This document shows, in pieces, positions 8,833-18,652 of a stretch of DNA of 64,000 bases. The stretch is from Williamsia herbipolensis (GTDB lineage: Bacteria; Actinomycetota; Actinomycetes; Mycobacteriales; Mycobacteriaceae): contig NZ_JXYP01000021.1 in NCBI RefSeq assembly GCF_000964005.1, positions 186,001 through 250,000 of the forward strand. Reading direction: 5' to 3'. How positions within the stretch are numbered: position 1 is the stretch's first letter; every line of letters begins with the position of its first letter. Both the position numbers and the translations under genes were made by a program. The notes beneath the pieces were generated by a model that saw nothing but the letters and a program-made list of their open reading frames with translations, did no database searches and was not told the DNA's origin.

Positions 8833-10457
8833 GCGTCATAGCTGACCGCGCGGCCACACAGGCCAACGAGGTCGACTCCCGTTACCACCTCGCCGCAGGC
8901 GTCCGGCGACAGATCAACAAGGTGTTCCCGACGCACTGGTCGTTCCTCCTCGGAGAGATCGCCCTGTACAGCTTCGTCATCCTGCTGATCTCGGGTGTCT
9001 ACCTGACGCTGTTCTTCGACCCGTCCATGGCCGAGGTGACCTACAACGGGTCCTACCAGCCGCTCAACGGCGTCGAGATGAGCAAGGCCTACGCCACCGC
9101 GCTGGACATCTCGTTCGACGTGCGCGGCGGTCTGTTCGTCCGTCAGATCCACCACTGGGCGGCACTGCTGTTCGCCGCGGCGATCATCGTGCACATGGCC
9201 CGCATCTTCTTCACCGGTGCGTTCCGTCGCCCGCGTGAGGCGAACTGGGTCATCGGCTGCTTCCTGCTGATCCTGGCCATGTTCGAGGGCTTCTTCGGCT
9301 ACTCGCTCCCCGACGACCTGCTCTCGGGCACCGGCGTCCGCGCCGCGATGTCGGGCATCGTGATGGGTATCCCGGTGGTCGGCACGTGGGTCCACTGGGC
9401 CCTGTTCGGTGGCGACTTCCCCGGCGAGATCATCATCCCGAGGCTCTACATCCTTCACGTGCTGCTGTTCCCGGGCATCATCCTGGCGCTGATCGGCGCC
9501 CACCTGGCGCTGGTCTGGTACCAGAAGCACACCCAGTTCCCCGGCCCCGGCCGCACCGAGAAGAACGTGGTCGGTGTCCGCATCCTCCCGGTCTTCGCGG
9601 TCAAGTCCGGCGCGTTCTTCGCCGTCACCTTCGGCATCCTCGCGATCATGGCGGGCGTCTTCCAGATCAACCCGATCTGGGTCCTGGGTCCGTACAACCC
9701 GGCGCACGTCTCGGCCGGTTCGCAGCCCGACATCTACATGATGTGGACCGACGGCATGGCGCGACTGATGCCGGCGTGGGAGATCTACTTCGGCAACACC
9801 TACACGATCCCGGCCATCTTCTGGGTGGTGGCGATCATCGGTGTGGTGTTCACCGTGATGTTCGCCTACCCGTGGATCGAGAAGCGCCTCACCGGCGACG
9901 ACGCTCACCACAACCTGCTGCAGCGTCCGCGTGACGTCCCGGTCCGCACCGCGATCGGGTCGATGGCCCTGGCGTTCTACGTGGTCCTGACGCTGTCGTG
10001 CATGAACGACATCATCGCGCTGAAGTTCCACATCTCGCTCAACGCGACCACGTGGATGGGCCGTATCGGCCTCATCGTCGTGCCGCCGCTGGCGTACTTC
10101 ATCGCCTACCGCTGGGCCCTGGCACTGCAGCGCAGTGACCGCGCGGTCCTCGAACACGGCATCGAGACCGGCATCATCAAGCGGATGCCGCAGGGCGAGT
10201 ACATCGAGGTGCACCAGCCCCTCGGCCCGGTCGACAGCCACGGACACCCGATCCCGCTCCCCTACGAGGGCGCGGCTCTGCCCAAGCGGATGAACAAGCT
10301 CGGGTCCGCCGGCGCACCCGGTACCGGTTCGCTGATGGTGGCCGACCCGATCGAGGAGCAGAAGCGCAACGCAGAGATCGAGCACGAAGCCCATCGACAG
10401 GAGCACGAGGCACTCGCCAAGCTCCAGTCGCGCGGCGGGAACATGCTCGAGAAGTAG
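8829..10457 (+). CDS. qcrB: Cytochrome bc1 complex cytochrome b subunit
   Basis: A 542-residue multi-helix membrane protein that holds the two b haems and both quinone sites. Haem histidines appear in [23 protein letters not shown] and again in the WVHWALFGG to [11 protein letters not shown] region. The C-terminus extends past the usual cytochrome b with a charged cytoplasmic tail, as in other Actinobacteria. ATG 8829 overlaps the qcrA stop by 4 nt, so qcrCAB is one coupled operon. In mycobacteria this protein is the target of imidazopyridine-amide inhibitors. A strong hairpin terminator follows at 10484. Confidence 0.96.
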   Translation: MSVIADRAATQANEVDSRYHLAAGVRRQINKVFPTHWSFLLGEIALYSFVILLISGVYLTLFFDPSMAEVTYNGSYQPLNGVEMSKAYATALDISFDVRGGLFVRQIHHWAALLFAAAIIVHMARIFFTGAFRRPREANWVIGCFLLILAMFEGFFGYSLPDDLLSGTGVRAAMSGIVMGIPVVGTWVHWALFGGDFPGEIIIPRLYILHVLLFPGIILALIGAHLALVWYQKHTQFPGPGRTEKNVVGVRILPVFAVKSGAFFAVTFGILAIMAGVFQINPIWVLGPYNPAHVSAGSQPDIYMMWTDGMARLMPAWEIYFGNTYTIPAIFWVVAIIGVVFTVMFAYPWIEKRLTGDDAHHNLLQRPRDVPVRTAIGSMALAFYVVLTLSCMNDIIALKFHISLNATTWMGRIGLIVVPPLAYFIAYRWALALQRSDRAVLEHGIETGIIKRMPQGEYIEVHQPLGPVDSHGHPIPLPYEGAALPKRMNKLGSAGAPGTGSLMVADPIEEQKRNAEIEHEAHRQEHEALAKLQSRGGNMLEK

Positions 10458-10483
10458 GGGTCCACTCCCCCACTCCGCACGCC

Positions 10484-10524
10484 ACGACGGCCGGTGAATC
10501 CCTCAGGGGTTCACCGGCCGTCGT
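10484..10524. terminator. Strong bidirectional hairpin terminator between qcrB and the AAC(2') gene
   Basis: A 15-bp perfect inverted repeat (10484-10498 with 10510-10524, arm ACGACGGCCGGTGAA) with an 11-nt loop lies 27 bp after the qcrB stop, in the convergent gap. It has no U-tract but is the strongest hairpin nearby and could serve both strands. The remaining gap to 10607 shows nothing else. Confidence 0.8.
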
Positions 10525-10607
10525 CGTTCGCCCCCTCGTCGTTCGCCCCCTCGTCGACCGTCCACGTCGTCGCACCGACCGAAGCGGTCAACTGGCCGAT
10601 CGACGGG

Positions 10608-11201
10608 TCACCACGGGTCGCCGCGGCGGCGATCGGCCACCAGGACCGCGCCGAGATCGATCGCGCCCGTCCGGATCGGCGCTCCGAAGACGAGGACACA
10701 GTCCTGGTCGTCAGGCGTGTCCACGACGCCCTCGGCAGCGACAGCACGGAGAGGCCCCTCCCAGGGCACCCAGCCGCGAGACCGATAGAGCCGCATACCC
10801 GCCTCACTGGCCGCGAGAGCGCCGATGTCGTACGCGGCGTCCACGATGTCCTCCACGGCCGCCATGAGGGCTGAGCCGAGTCCCTGGCGCTGCGCTGCGG
10901 ACGACACCGCCACCGCCTCGACGTAGCCGACCCGACAGACCCGGTCCCCCACGGCGAGCTGTCGTTGCACCACCGCGGCGTGTCCGAGGACGTCACCCGA
11001 CGCTCCCTGCGCGATCACGTGCACCCCGCCGAGGGCGTGGTCGAAGTCGTCGTCGTCGAAGTCGCCGGCGAAAGCGTCGGTCATCAGCGCGCGGATCGCG
11101 GCGAGATCGGACGCCGAGAGGTCGGCGGTGTGGGCACGACGAAGGGCAGGTGCCGCGGCACCTGCCCTGTCGATGTTGCGTTCGTGCGGCTCAGCCGGCA
11201 C
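10608..11201 (-). CDS. AAC(2')-I-type aminoglycoside 2'-N-acetyltransferase (GNAT)
   Basis: A GNAT enzyme that by similarity acetylates the 2'-amino group of aminoglycosides with acetyl-CoA. Line-by-line resemblance to mycobacterial AAC(2')-Ic is clear: HTADL near the N-terminus, AFAGDFDDDDFDHALGGVH, VGYVEAVAVSSAAQRQGLGSAL (CoA-binding), YDIGALAAS, LYRSRGWVPW, TPDDQDCVLV and a final RRGDPW. Chromosomal forms of this family occur in most mycobacteria, and their natural substrate may be a wall or thiol precursor. GTG 11201 is the only usable start in frame and has a poor ribosome site. The extra 20 or so N-terminal residues overlap the hairpin behind ctaF. This place next to ctaF is not where M. 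tuberculosis keeps it. Confidence 0.85.
   Translation of the reverse strand: MPAEPHERNIDRAGAAAPALRRAHTADLSASDLAAIRALMTDAFAGDFDDDDFDHALGGVHVIAQGASGDVLGHAAVVQRQLAVGDRVCRVGYVEAVAVSSAAQRQGLGSALMAAVEDIVDAAYDIGALAASEAGMRLYRSRGWVPWEGPLRAVAAEGVVDTPDDQDCVLVFGAPIRTGAIDLGAVLVADRRRGDPW
11143..11168 (-). terminator. ctaF terminator hairpin lying inside the 5' end of the AAC(2') frame
   Basis: A perfect 12-bp inverted repeat with a 2-nt centre (arms AGGGCAGGTGCC/GGCACCTGCCCT) starts 49 nt past the ctaF stop. It is the expected terminator of the ctaC-ctaF operon, yet it lies within codons 12-20 of the AAC(2') frame. Read-through past it would be needed to express AAC(2') from the ctaC promoter. Confidence 0.7.
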
Positions 11202-11216
11202 GAGAGGTGATCGTGA

Positions 11217-11633
11217 TCAGTGCTTCTCGGCTCCGACGTGGTACTCGAAGACGAGTCCGCCGACGGCCATGATGATCGCGACGACCGCGGTGGCGGCGAG
11301 CCAGAAGTTCACCGTGGCCATGGCGACGGCCAGCAGGGCCGCACCGAGGGCGATCGCGATGGGCCACCAGCTGCCGGGGCTGAAGAAGCCCAGTTCGCCG
11401 GTGCCGTCCTCGATCTCGGCCTCCTCGTAGTCCTCGGGCCGGATGTCGACACGACGGGCCACGAAGCGGAAGTAGGTGCCGATGATGAGCGTCAGACCGC
11501 CGGTCATCACCATGCCGGTGATGCCCACCCACTCGACGTTCTTGCTCGACAAGCCGGTGCAGACGCCGTAGAGAATCGCCGCGCCGAAGAAGAAGATCGT
11601 CAGGATCTCGAAGAGACGAGCCTCGATTTTCAC
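11217..11633 (-). CDS. ctaF: Cytochrome aa3 oxidase subunit IV (actinobacterial)
   Basis: A 138-residue membrane protein with four hydrophobic helices (about residues 8-25, 35-57, 88-104, 109-128) and an acidic loop [27 protein letters not shown] between helices 2 and 3, the hallmark of actinobacterial CtaF. It is a small structural subunit of the oxidase. Its GTG start overlaps the ctaC stop by 4 nt (GTGA), so the two are translated together. The M. tuberculosis homologue is Rv2199c; the mmpS3 and Rv2197c genes that follow it there are absent here. Confidence 0.93.
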   Translation of the reverse strand: MKIEARLFEILTIFFFGAAILYGVCTGLSSKNVEWVGITGMVMTGGLTLIIGTYFRFVARRVDIRPEDYEEAEIEDGTGELGFFSPGSWWPIAIALGAALLAVAMATVNFWLAATAVVAIIMAVGGLVFEYHVGAEKH

Positions 11634-12766
11634 TGCTGAGCTCCTACCGTGCAGCCGGGGATCGATGTGTTGTTCGCATCGCCGTTCGTCTGCGGCGTCG
11701 TCGTCCCATCAGTGCTGCGACGGGTGTCGAACGGATGCGTGGTGATCGAGACCGGGGTCTCGCAGATGTTCTGCAGCGCCTGGGCGTTGGTCGCCGTCGG
11801 GTTGGCCGCACGGTAGGAGATGTAGGTGTCGAACTTCTCCTTGCTGACCGCACGCACCTCGAAGTTCATCATCGAGTGGTACGTGCCGCACATCTCCGCA
11901 CAACGACCGACGAAGGCACCGGGACGGTCGATGGAGCTGACCTGCCAGCGGTTGTCGGTGTGGTTCTGCTTCGGGAACGGCATCACGTCGCGCTTGAACA
12001 GGAACTCGGGAACCCAGAACGAGTGGATGACGTCGGCCGAGGCCTGCTCGAACTCGATGCGCTCGCCCACCGGGAGCACCAGCACCGGGATCTCGTCGGA
12101 CGTGCCGACGGTCTCGATGCGGTCGAACTTCAGGTAGTTGCGGATGTCATCGTCGCGGCCGTTGGCGGGCAGCGGGACCTCTTCGCCCTCTTTGTTCTCG
12201 CGGGGCAGCTGCTCCTCGTAGGGGCTGCCGTTGCGCAGGAAGCCCTCGTACTTCTGACCGTTGCCCATCTCGACCGTGCGGTAGCCGAACTTCCAGTTCC
12301 ACTGGAAGGCGGTGATGTCCACGACGACCTTGGGATCGGACTTCTTCGCCTCGACGCTGTTCTGCACGATGATCGTGAAGTAGAAGAGCACGGCGATGAT
12401 CACGAACGGGATCGCGGTGTAGGTGAGCTCCAGCGGCACGTTGTAGGCCGTCTGGCGCGGGAACTCCTCGTCGGCGCTGAGCTTGCCGGTGCCCTTGCGG
12501 CGGTGGAACGAGATCGTCCAGAAGGTGAGCGCCCAGACGATGATGCCCATCACGAGCGCAGCGATCACCGACCACGTCCACAGGTGCCGCATGTCCTCGG
12601 CCTCCGGCGTGACGCCTTCGGGCCACCCGAAACGCATCGCCTCCGAGGCGCTGCACCCCGACATCAGCAGTGCGCCGACTCCCAGGAGGAGCAACGCGTA
12701 GACCCTCTTCACCCTGCGACGACCTGTACCGGTCGCCGTCAGCCGTGGCCGTCCACCGTGTGTCAC
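11630..12766 (-). CDS. ctaC: Cytochrome aa3 oxidase subunit II, lipoprotein
   Basis: A 378-residue lipoprotein carrying the CuA centre that takes electrons from QcrC. The N-terminus is basic, then [14 protein letters not shown] with lipid-modified Cys38, two transmembrane helices, and the cupredoxin domain. CuA ligands lie in [14 protein letters not shown] (C289, C293, H297) with the upstream His in [12 protein letters not shown] 12766 is preferred because GGGAAGG lies 7 nt before it; ATG 12784 would add six residues. A 1001-residue open frame continues upstream antisense to asnB and is an artefact of high GC. Confidence 0.94.
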   Translation of the reverse strand: MTHGGRPRLTATGTGRRRVKRVYALLLLGVGALLMSGCSASEAMRFGWPEGVTPEAEDMRHLWTWSVIAALVMGIIVWALTFWTISFHRRKGTGKLSADEEFPRQTAYNVPLELTYTAIPFVIIAVLFYFTIIVQNSVEAKKSDPKVVVDITAFQWNWKFGYRTVEMGNGQKYEGFLRNGSPYEEQLPRENKEGEEVPLPANGRDDDIRNYLKFDRIETVGTSDEIPVLVLPVGERIEFEQASADVIHSFWVPEFLFKRDVMPFPKQNHTDNRWQVSSIDRPGAFVGRCAEMCGTYHSMMNFEVRAVSKEKFDTYISYRAANPTATNAQALQNICETPVSITTHPFDTRRSTDGTTTPQTNGDANNTSIPGCTVGAQQ

Positions 12767-12931
12767 TGTCACGCCTTCCCGCATGTCGAACACCCACTCG
12801 CGCAGATGCGCTGCGCCGGTCCGCTGTGGGCGTTCTCGGCGTGGTGCATCCAGTACTACGCAGCGTAGACCAAGTGTCGCCGACTTTCGTGATCGGGGTT
12901 TGGTGGGCATGGCCACCCCTGCCGAGTGCGG

Positions 12932-12937
12932 CATACT
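12932..12937 (+). promoter_or_regulatory. Candidate -10 box of asnB
   Basis: CATACT about 105 nt before the asnB start is the best -10-like hexamer in the 12767-13042 gap. It would give a 5' leader of about 100 nt. A convincing -35 box is not visible. The same gap must also hold the ctaC promoter on the other strand. Confidence 0.4.
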
Positions 12938-12971
12938 CGACGGCGTCCGAGCGGTCGCCGAGCACCCGTCC

Positions 12972-12991
12972 CCGACCCCTCGCGGGGTCGG
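12972..12991 (+). other. Leader hairpin upstream of asnB
   Basis: An 8-bp perfect stem (CCGACCCC/GGGGTCGG) with a stable TCGC tetraloop lies in the predicted asnB leader, 51 nt before the start codon. It could be an attenuator or an RNA-stability element. No T-run follows and no known riboswitch is recognised. Confidence 0.45.
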
Positions 12992-13042
12992 ATCCCCGGG
13001 TCCGACGGCACCGATTCCCGACCTCGATCGGAGTGTTCTCAC

Positions 13043-14971
13043 GTGTGTGGCCTGGTGGGCTTGCTGACCAGCGACGGCTCCGGCCGGCGCCTGCGCGAAG
13101 GGTTCCCCACGGCGCTGCACTGCATGCGACACCGGGGTCCCGACGAGCCCGGCGGGACGTGGAGCGACGACGATCTCGTCCTCGGGTTCAACCGGCTCGC
13201 GTTCATCGACATCGAACACTCGCACCAGCCGCTGCGGTGGGGACCGCCGGAGTCGCCCGACCGGTACGCACTGACCTACAACGGCGAGGTCTACAACTAC
13301 CTCGAACTGCGGGCGCAGCTCGCCGCCGACGAGGGCGCGGTCTTCCACACCGAGGGTGACGGCGAGGCCGTCGTCGCGGCGTTCCACTACTGGGGGCCCG
13401 GCGCGGTCGCCCGGCTGCGCGGGATGTTCGCGTTCGCGATCTGGGACACCGAGACCCGGACGCTCTTCCTGGCCCGCGACCCGTTCGGCATCAAGCCGCT
13501 GTTCATGGCGACCGGCCCGGGCGGCACCGCATTCGGCAGCGAGAAGAAGAGCATCCTCGCGCTGCTGGACTCCGTCGGCGGCGACCGCGACCTCGACCCC
13601 CGCGCGATCGAGCACTACACGGTCCTGCAGTACGTGCCCGAGCCCGAGACATTGCACCGCGCCATCACCCGGTTGGAGTCCGGATGCCACGCGACGCTGA
13701 CGCCGGGCTCGGCGCCGCGGATCCAGCGCTACTTCACCCCACAGTTCGACATCCGGCCGTTCACCTCCGGCGGTGAGCAGCGTCGCTACGACGAGATCGC
13801 CGAGGTGCTCTCGGACTCGGTCGCCAAGCACATGCGCGCCGACGTCACCGTCGGCTCGTTCCTCTCCGGCGGCATCGATTCGACCGCCATCGCCGCACTG
13901 GCCATCCGCCACAACCCCGACCTCATCACCTTCACCACCGGATTCGAACGTGAGGGTTACTCCGAGGTCGACGTGGCCGCGGAGTCGGCCGCGGCGATCG
14001 GTGCTCGGCACATCGTGAAGGTGGTGGGTCCGGCCGAGTTCGCGTCGGCGATCCCCGAGATCGTCTGGTACCTCGACGATCCCGTCGCCGACCCGGCGTT
14101 GGTGCCGTTGTACTTCGTCGCCCAGGAGGCCCGCAAACACGTCAAGGTGGTGTTGTCCGGCGAGGGGGCCGACGAGCTGTTCGGCGGCTACACCATCTAC
14201 CGGGAACCGTTGTCGCTCAAGCCGTTCGATCGTCTCCCCGGCGGACTGCGTTCGGCGGCCGGACGGCTGTCGGCGCGCATCCCCGAGGGCACCCGCGGCA
14301 AGAGCCTGCTCCACCGCGGGTCGATGACCCTCGAGGAGCGCTACTACGGCAACGCCCGATCGTTCGACGATGCCCGACTGCGCGCGGTGCTGCGCGGATA
14401 CCGGCCCGAGTGGACCCACACCGACGTCACCGCCGATCTCTACGCGACGACCCGCGGCTGGGATCCGGTGGCGCGCATGCAGCACATCGACCTGTTCACC
14501 TGGTTGCGGGGCGACATCCTCGTCAAGGCCGACAAGATGACGATGGCGAACTCGCTGGAGCTGCGGGTGCCGTTCCTCGACCCGGAGGTCTTCGAGGTCG
14601 CACAACGGCTGCCCACCGACCAGAAACTGGCCCACGGCACCACGAAGTACGCGCTACGGCGCGCACTCGAGCAGATCGTCCCCGGCCACGTACTGCATCG
14701 CAAGAAGCTGGGTTTCCCCGTGCCGCTGCGGCATTGGCTCGCCGGCACCGAGTTGCACGACTGGGCGCGCGAGACCATCGCGCACTCGCAGACCGATCAG
14801 ATCTTCGACAAGGCCGCGGTGCTGGCCATGCTCGACGAGCACCGTGCGGGCACCGTCGACAACAGCCGGCGGCTGTGGACGGTCCTGGTCTTCATGGTGT
14901 GGCACGGCATCTTCGTCGAGGGCTCCATCACCCCGACCATCGCCGACCGCGAATACCCGGTCACCCTGTAG
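13043..14971 (+). CDS. asnB: Glutamine-dependent asparagine synthase (class II amidotransferase)
   Basis: A 642-residue enzyme. After removal of Met, Cys2 (MCGLVGLL) is the glutaminase nucleophile. The glutaminase half contains HRGPDEPGG, FNRLAFIDIEHSHQPLRW and YNGEVYNY. The synthetase half has the ATP-pyrophosphatase loop SFLSGGIDSTA and SGEGADELFGGYTIYREPL. It is very close in sequence and position to M. tuberculosis Rv2201, where the amidotransferase has been linked to wall amidation and antibiotic tolerance, so asparagine may not be its only product. GTG 13043 is set by the need for Cys at position 2 and by GGAG 9 nt upstream. Confidence 0.93.
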   Translation: MCGLVGLLTSDGSGRRLREGFPTALHCMRHRGPDEPGGTWSDDDLVLGFNRLAFIDIEHSHQPLRWGPPESPDRYALTYNGEVYNYLELRAQLAADEGAVFHTEGDGEAVVAAFHYWGPGAVARLRGMFAFAIWDTETRTLFLARDPFGIKPLFMATGPGGTAFGSEKKSILALLDSVGGDRDLDPRAIEHYTVLQYVPEPETLHRAITRLESGCHATLTPGSAPRIQRYFTPQFDIRPFTSGGEQRRYDEIAEVLSDSVAKHMRADVTVGSFLSGGIDSTAIAALAIRHNPDLITFTTGFEREGYSEVDVAAESAAAIGARHIVKVVGPAEFASAIPEIVWYLDDPVADPALVPLYFVAQEARKHVKVVLSGEGADELFGGYTIYREPLSLKPFDRLPGGLRSAAGRLSARIPEGTRGKSLLHRGSMTLEERYYGNARSFDDARLRAVLRGYRPEWTHTDVTADLYATTRGWDPVARMQHIDLFTWLRGDILVKADKMTMANSLELRVPFLDPEVFEVAQRLPTDQKLAHGTTKYALRRALEQIVPGHVLHRKKLGFPVPLRHWLAGTELHDWARETIAHSQTDQIFDKAAVLAMLDEHRAGTVDNSRRLWTVLVFMVWHGIFVEGSITPTIADREYPVTL

Positions 14972-14985
14972 CCCCACGACGCCAG

Positions 14986-15025
14986 ACGCCGCCCGGAAGG
15001 GGAACGATCCCCCGCCGGGCGGCGT
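14986..15025. terminator. Bidirectional terminator between asnB and adoK
   Basis: An 11-bp perfect stem (ACGCCGCCCGG/CCGGGCGGCGT) encloses a second GGGG/CCCC stem. It fills the 75-bp convergent gap between asnB and the adenosine kinase gene and would stop both transcripts. Confidence 0.75.
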
Positions 15026-15046
15026 GTCTGTCGGTGAGGTGACGCG

Positions 15047-16192
<1,146 letters not shown>

Positions 16193-16209
16193 TCACACCG
16201 CCGTCGGCG

Positions 16210-16578
16210 TCAGTTGAACGAGTCGCCGCAGGCGCAGCTGCCGGTCGCGTTCGGGTTGTCGATGGTGAAGCCCTGCTTCTCGATGGTGTCGACGAAGTCG
16301 ATGGACGCGCCCTGGACATAGGGCGAGCTCATGCGGTCGACGGCCAGCTTCACGCCGCCGAAATCGGAGATCTCATCGCCGTCGAGGCTGCGATCGTCGA
16401 AGAAGAGCTGGTAGCGCAGGCCGGCACATCCGCCGGGCTGGACGGCGATGCGCAGGGACAGGTCGTCACGACCCTCCTGGTCGAGCAGTGCCTTCGCCTT
16501 GCTCGCGGCGGCGTCGGTCAGCCGGACGCCACCGGTGGTGGTCGTGGTGTCGGCCGTGGCCTGGTTGTCGACAGTCAT
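16210..16578 (-). CDS. erpA: Iron-sulfur cluster insertion protein, A-type carrier
   Basis: A 122-residue HesB/IscA/ErpA family carrier that delivers Fe-S clusters to target proteins. The three cluster cysteines are visible: one in QPGGCAGLRYQLFF and two in the C-terminal GSCACGDSFN. The N-terminal 15 residues are a Thr-rich extension. ATG 16578 has a strong GAGGAG site 6 nt upstream. The homologue is Rv2204c. Possible clients in this window include LipA and the Rieske protein QcrA (inference). The 140-bp gap to glycerate kinase shows no further gene. Confidence 0.93.
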   Translation of the reverse strand: MTVDNQATADTTTTTGGVRLTDAAASKAKALLDQEGRDDLSLRIAVQPGGCAGLRYQLFFDDRSLDGDEISDFGGVKLAVDRMSSPYVQGASIDFVDTIEKQGFTIDNPNATGSCACGDSFN

Positions 16579-16718
16579 AGCGGTCTCCTCGGTGTGCAGA
16601 CAGTGTACGAGCGAACGATGTTCTCGATTCGACGCAGATGACGGGCGGTTGGCCGCCTCACGCCGATGTCGCACGGGTGTCGTCGTACTCCTCGGCATCA
16701 ACGGTACCCCTACGACTG

Positions 16719-17831
16719 CTATTCCGGCGGTCCGCCGGGGCCGCCGCGGGGCGTCGTCCAACCGCGCGCGATGTCTGCCACCAGTCGTTCGAGCAACGGC
16801 CCCGCCTCTCCCATCGCGTGCTCGGTCGAATCGGCGATGTCGACGATCGCGTGCGCCTCGGCGATCCCGGCGTCGCTGATCGCCGAGCGCGCCAGCGTGA
16901 CCTGCCCGGCCACCACGACCACCGGCACCGCGTGCGCCGCCGCGGCGGACGCGGCGGCGGCCACGACCTTGCCGCGCAGCGTCTGGCTGTCGAACCGGCC
17001 CTCGCCGGTGATGAGGACATCGGCGGCCGCGACCAGCGACTCGAAGCCGATGGCCTCGGCGATCACGGTCGCGCCCGACACCCGACGGCCCCCCAGAGCG
17101 AGCAGCGCCGCGCCCAGCCCCCCGGCCGCTCCCGCGCCCGGTTCGTCGGACACCACGCGCCCGGCCAGTGCGGTCAGACGCTCGTCCATCTGAGCCATCC
17201 GCGTCTCGAGACGCGCGACGGTGTCGGCGTCGGCCCCCTTCTGCGGTCCGAAGACATGCGCCGCGCCCCATTCCCCGAGCAGCGGGTTCTCCACATCCGA
17301 CGCGACGATCAGGTCGAGCGGGGTGACGAGGTCGGCGGCGGCCGCGAGGTCGGTGCCGGTCGAACCGGCCGCCGCGGCGAGCGCCTCGAGCATTCCCACG
17401 CCGCCGTCGGTGGTGGCGCTGCCTCCCAATCCGACGACGACGGCGGTCGCACCCCGGGCCAGGGCCGCGAGGACGAGCTCCCCGACCCCGTGGGTCGTGG
17501 CCGCCCACGCGGTGTCGGGTGTCGGGCGCCCCACCTGGTGCAGGCCACATGCCTGCGCGCACTCGATGTAGGCCGTGACATGCCCGTCGTCGTGGTGGAG
17601 CAGCCACCGGGCATCGACCGGATCGCCGAGCGGACCGCGCACGGTGGTGGTGATCACCTCACCGAACCGGGTGGCGAGCACGTCGACGAAACCGGGACCA
17701 CCGTCGGACAGCGGCGCGCGGACCACGTCGTCGTCGGGCCGGCCGAGGATCCAACCGGCGGCGATCGCGTCGGCGGCGGCCACCGCCGTGAGGGTGTCGC
17801 CGAACGAATCCGGAGAGATCAGGGCCCGCAT
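16719..17831 (-). CDS. Glycerate 2-kinase (GlxK/GarK family)
   Basis: A 370-residue kinase that phosphorylates glycerate, feeding it into glycolysis. The family N-terminus RALISPDSFGDTLTAVAAADAIAAGW, SDGGPGFVDVL, VGLGGSATTDGGVGMLEALG-like segment and LITGEGRFDSQTLRGKVVAA are all present. It matches Rv2205c in place. ATG 17831 is preferred to the longer frame because TATACT lies 6 nt before it, a textbook leaderless start, and because the family begins here. It diverges from the DUF3043 gene over 114 bp. Confidence 0.9.
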   Translation of the reverse strand: MRALISPDSFGDTLTAVAAADAIAAGWILGRPDDDVVRAPLSDGGPGFVDVLATRFGEVITTTVRGPLGDPVDARWLLHHDDGHVTAYIECAQACGLHQVGRPTPDTAWAATTHGVGELVLAALARGATAVVVGLGGSATTDGGVGMLEALAAAAGSTGTDLAAAADLVTPLDLIVASDVENPLLGEWGAAHVFGPQKGADADTVARLETRMAQMDERLTALAGRVVSDEPGAGAAGGLGAALLALGGRRVSGATVIAEAIGFESLVAAADVLITGEGRFDSQTLRGKVVAAAASAAAAHAVPVVVVAGQVTLARSAISDAGIAEAHAIVDIADSTEHAMGEAGPLLERLVADIARGWTTPRGGPGGPPE

Positions 17832-17945
17832 GGCCGAAGTATAGGAACGTGGCCAGCACCCGGCAGGCCGAGCGGACACCGTCTCGTGGGGGCACAGTTC
17901 TCACCGGATGGCGGCGCCGGCGCCGCGATCAAATATCCTGACGGG

Positions 17946-18647
17946 GTGAAGCTGCCCTGGAGCAAGGAAGACGCCGGCAACGGCGACGGACGCGAGACCG
18001 ACGGACCCGGAAGCGGGGCCGACGGCAACGGGGCGGGCCGTTCGACCACCGCGACCACATCCGCGACCGCACCCAAGCGGACCGAGGGCAAGGGACGACC
18101 GACGCCCACCCGTCGCGAAGCCGAGGGGCGTCGCCGCGGCCCGGTCGCCCCGGCCCCGCTGACGCGGGCCGAGGCACGTGCTCGCAAGAAGACGGTGGGC
18201 GGGCCGAAGCTGAGCCGCGCCGAGAAGAAGGCCCAGTCCGACACCCGACGGACCGCCCGTGCCGAGCAGCGTCAGCGGATGATGGACGGCGACGAGAAGT
18301 ACCTCATGCCGCGCGACAAGGGCCCGGTCCGCAAGTACGCGCGCGACGTCGTCGACTCTCGCCGCAACTTCGCGGGACTGTTCATGCCGTTCGCGATCCT
18401 GTTGATCGTGGTCATGTTCCTGCCCGCGATCGCGGTGTACGCGACGCTGATCATGCTGATCTTCGCGCTGTTCCTCGCCGTCGACGGCGTGATCCTCGGT
18501 CGCATTGTCAACAACCGTGTGCGCGAACGGTTCCCGGACACCCCCGACGGCGGTTTCAAGCTCGGGTGGTACTCGTTCAGCCGGTCGATGCAGATGCGGT
18601 TCATGCGTGCGCCCCGTCCCCAGGTCAAGCCCGGCGACGCGGTCTGA
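17946..18647 (+). CDS. DUF3043 membrane protein (Rv2206-like)
   Basis: A 233-residue actinobacterial protein of unknown function. The first 120 residues are a long charged, Lys/Arg/Ala/Pro-rich cytoplasmic region. Two adjacent transmembrane helices ([34 protein letters not shown]) follow, then a conserved C-terminal tail with [24 protein letters not shown] 17946 is preceded by TATCCT with 6 nt between, consistent with leaderless translation. It sits directly upstream of the cobU-cobT gene (5-nt gap), probably in one transcript, although nothing in it suggests a cobalamin role. Confidence 0.85.
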   Translation: MKLPWSKEDAGNGDGRETDGPGSGADGNGAGRSTTATTSATAPKRTEGKGRPTPTRREAEGRRRGPVAPAPLTRAEARARKKTVGGPKLSRAEKKAQSDTRRTARAEQRQRMMDGDEKYLMPRDKGPVRKYARDVVDSRRNFAGLFMPFAILLIVVMFLPAIAVYATLIMLIFALFLAVDGVILGRIVNNRVRERFPDTPDGGFKLGWYSFSRSMQMRFMRAPRPQVKPGDAV

Positions 18648-18652
18648 CGTCG

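Noticed and set aside
11630-14635. A 1001-codon minus-strand frame covering ctaC and the antisense of asnB
   Set aside because: Only the ctaC part has family motifs, a signal peptide and a ribosome site; the rest is high-GC antisense of a clear asparagine synthase.
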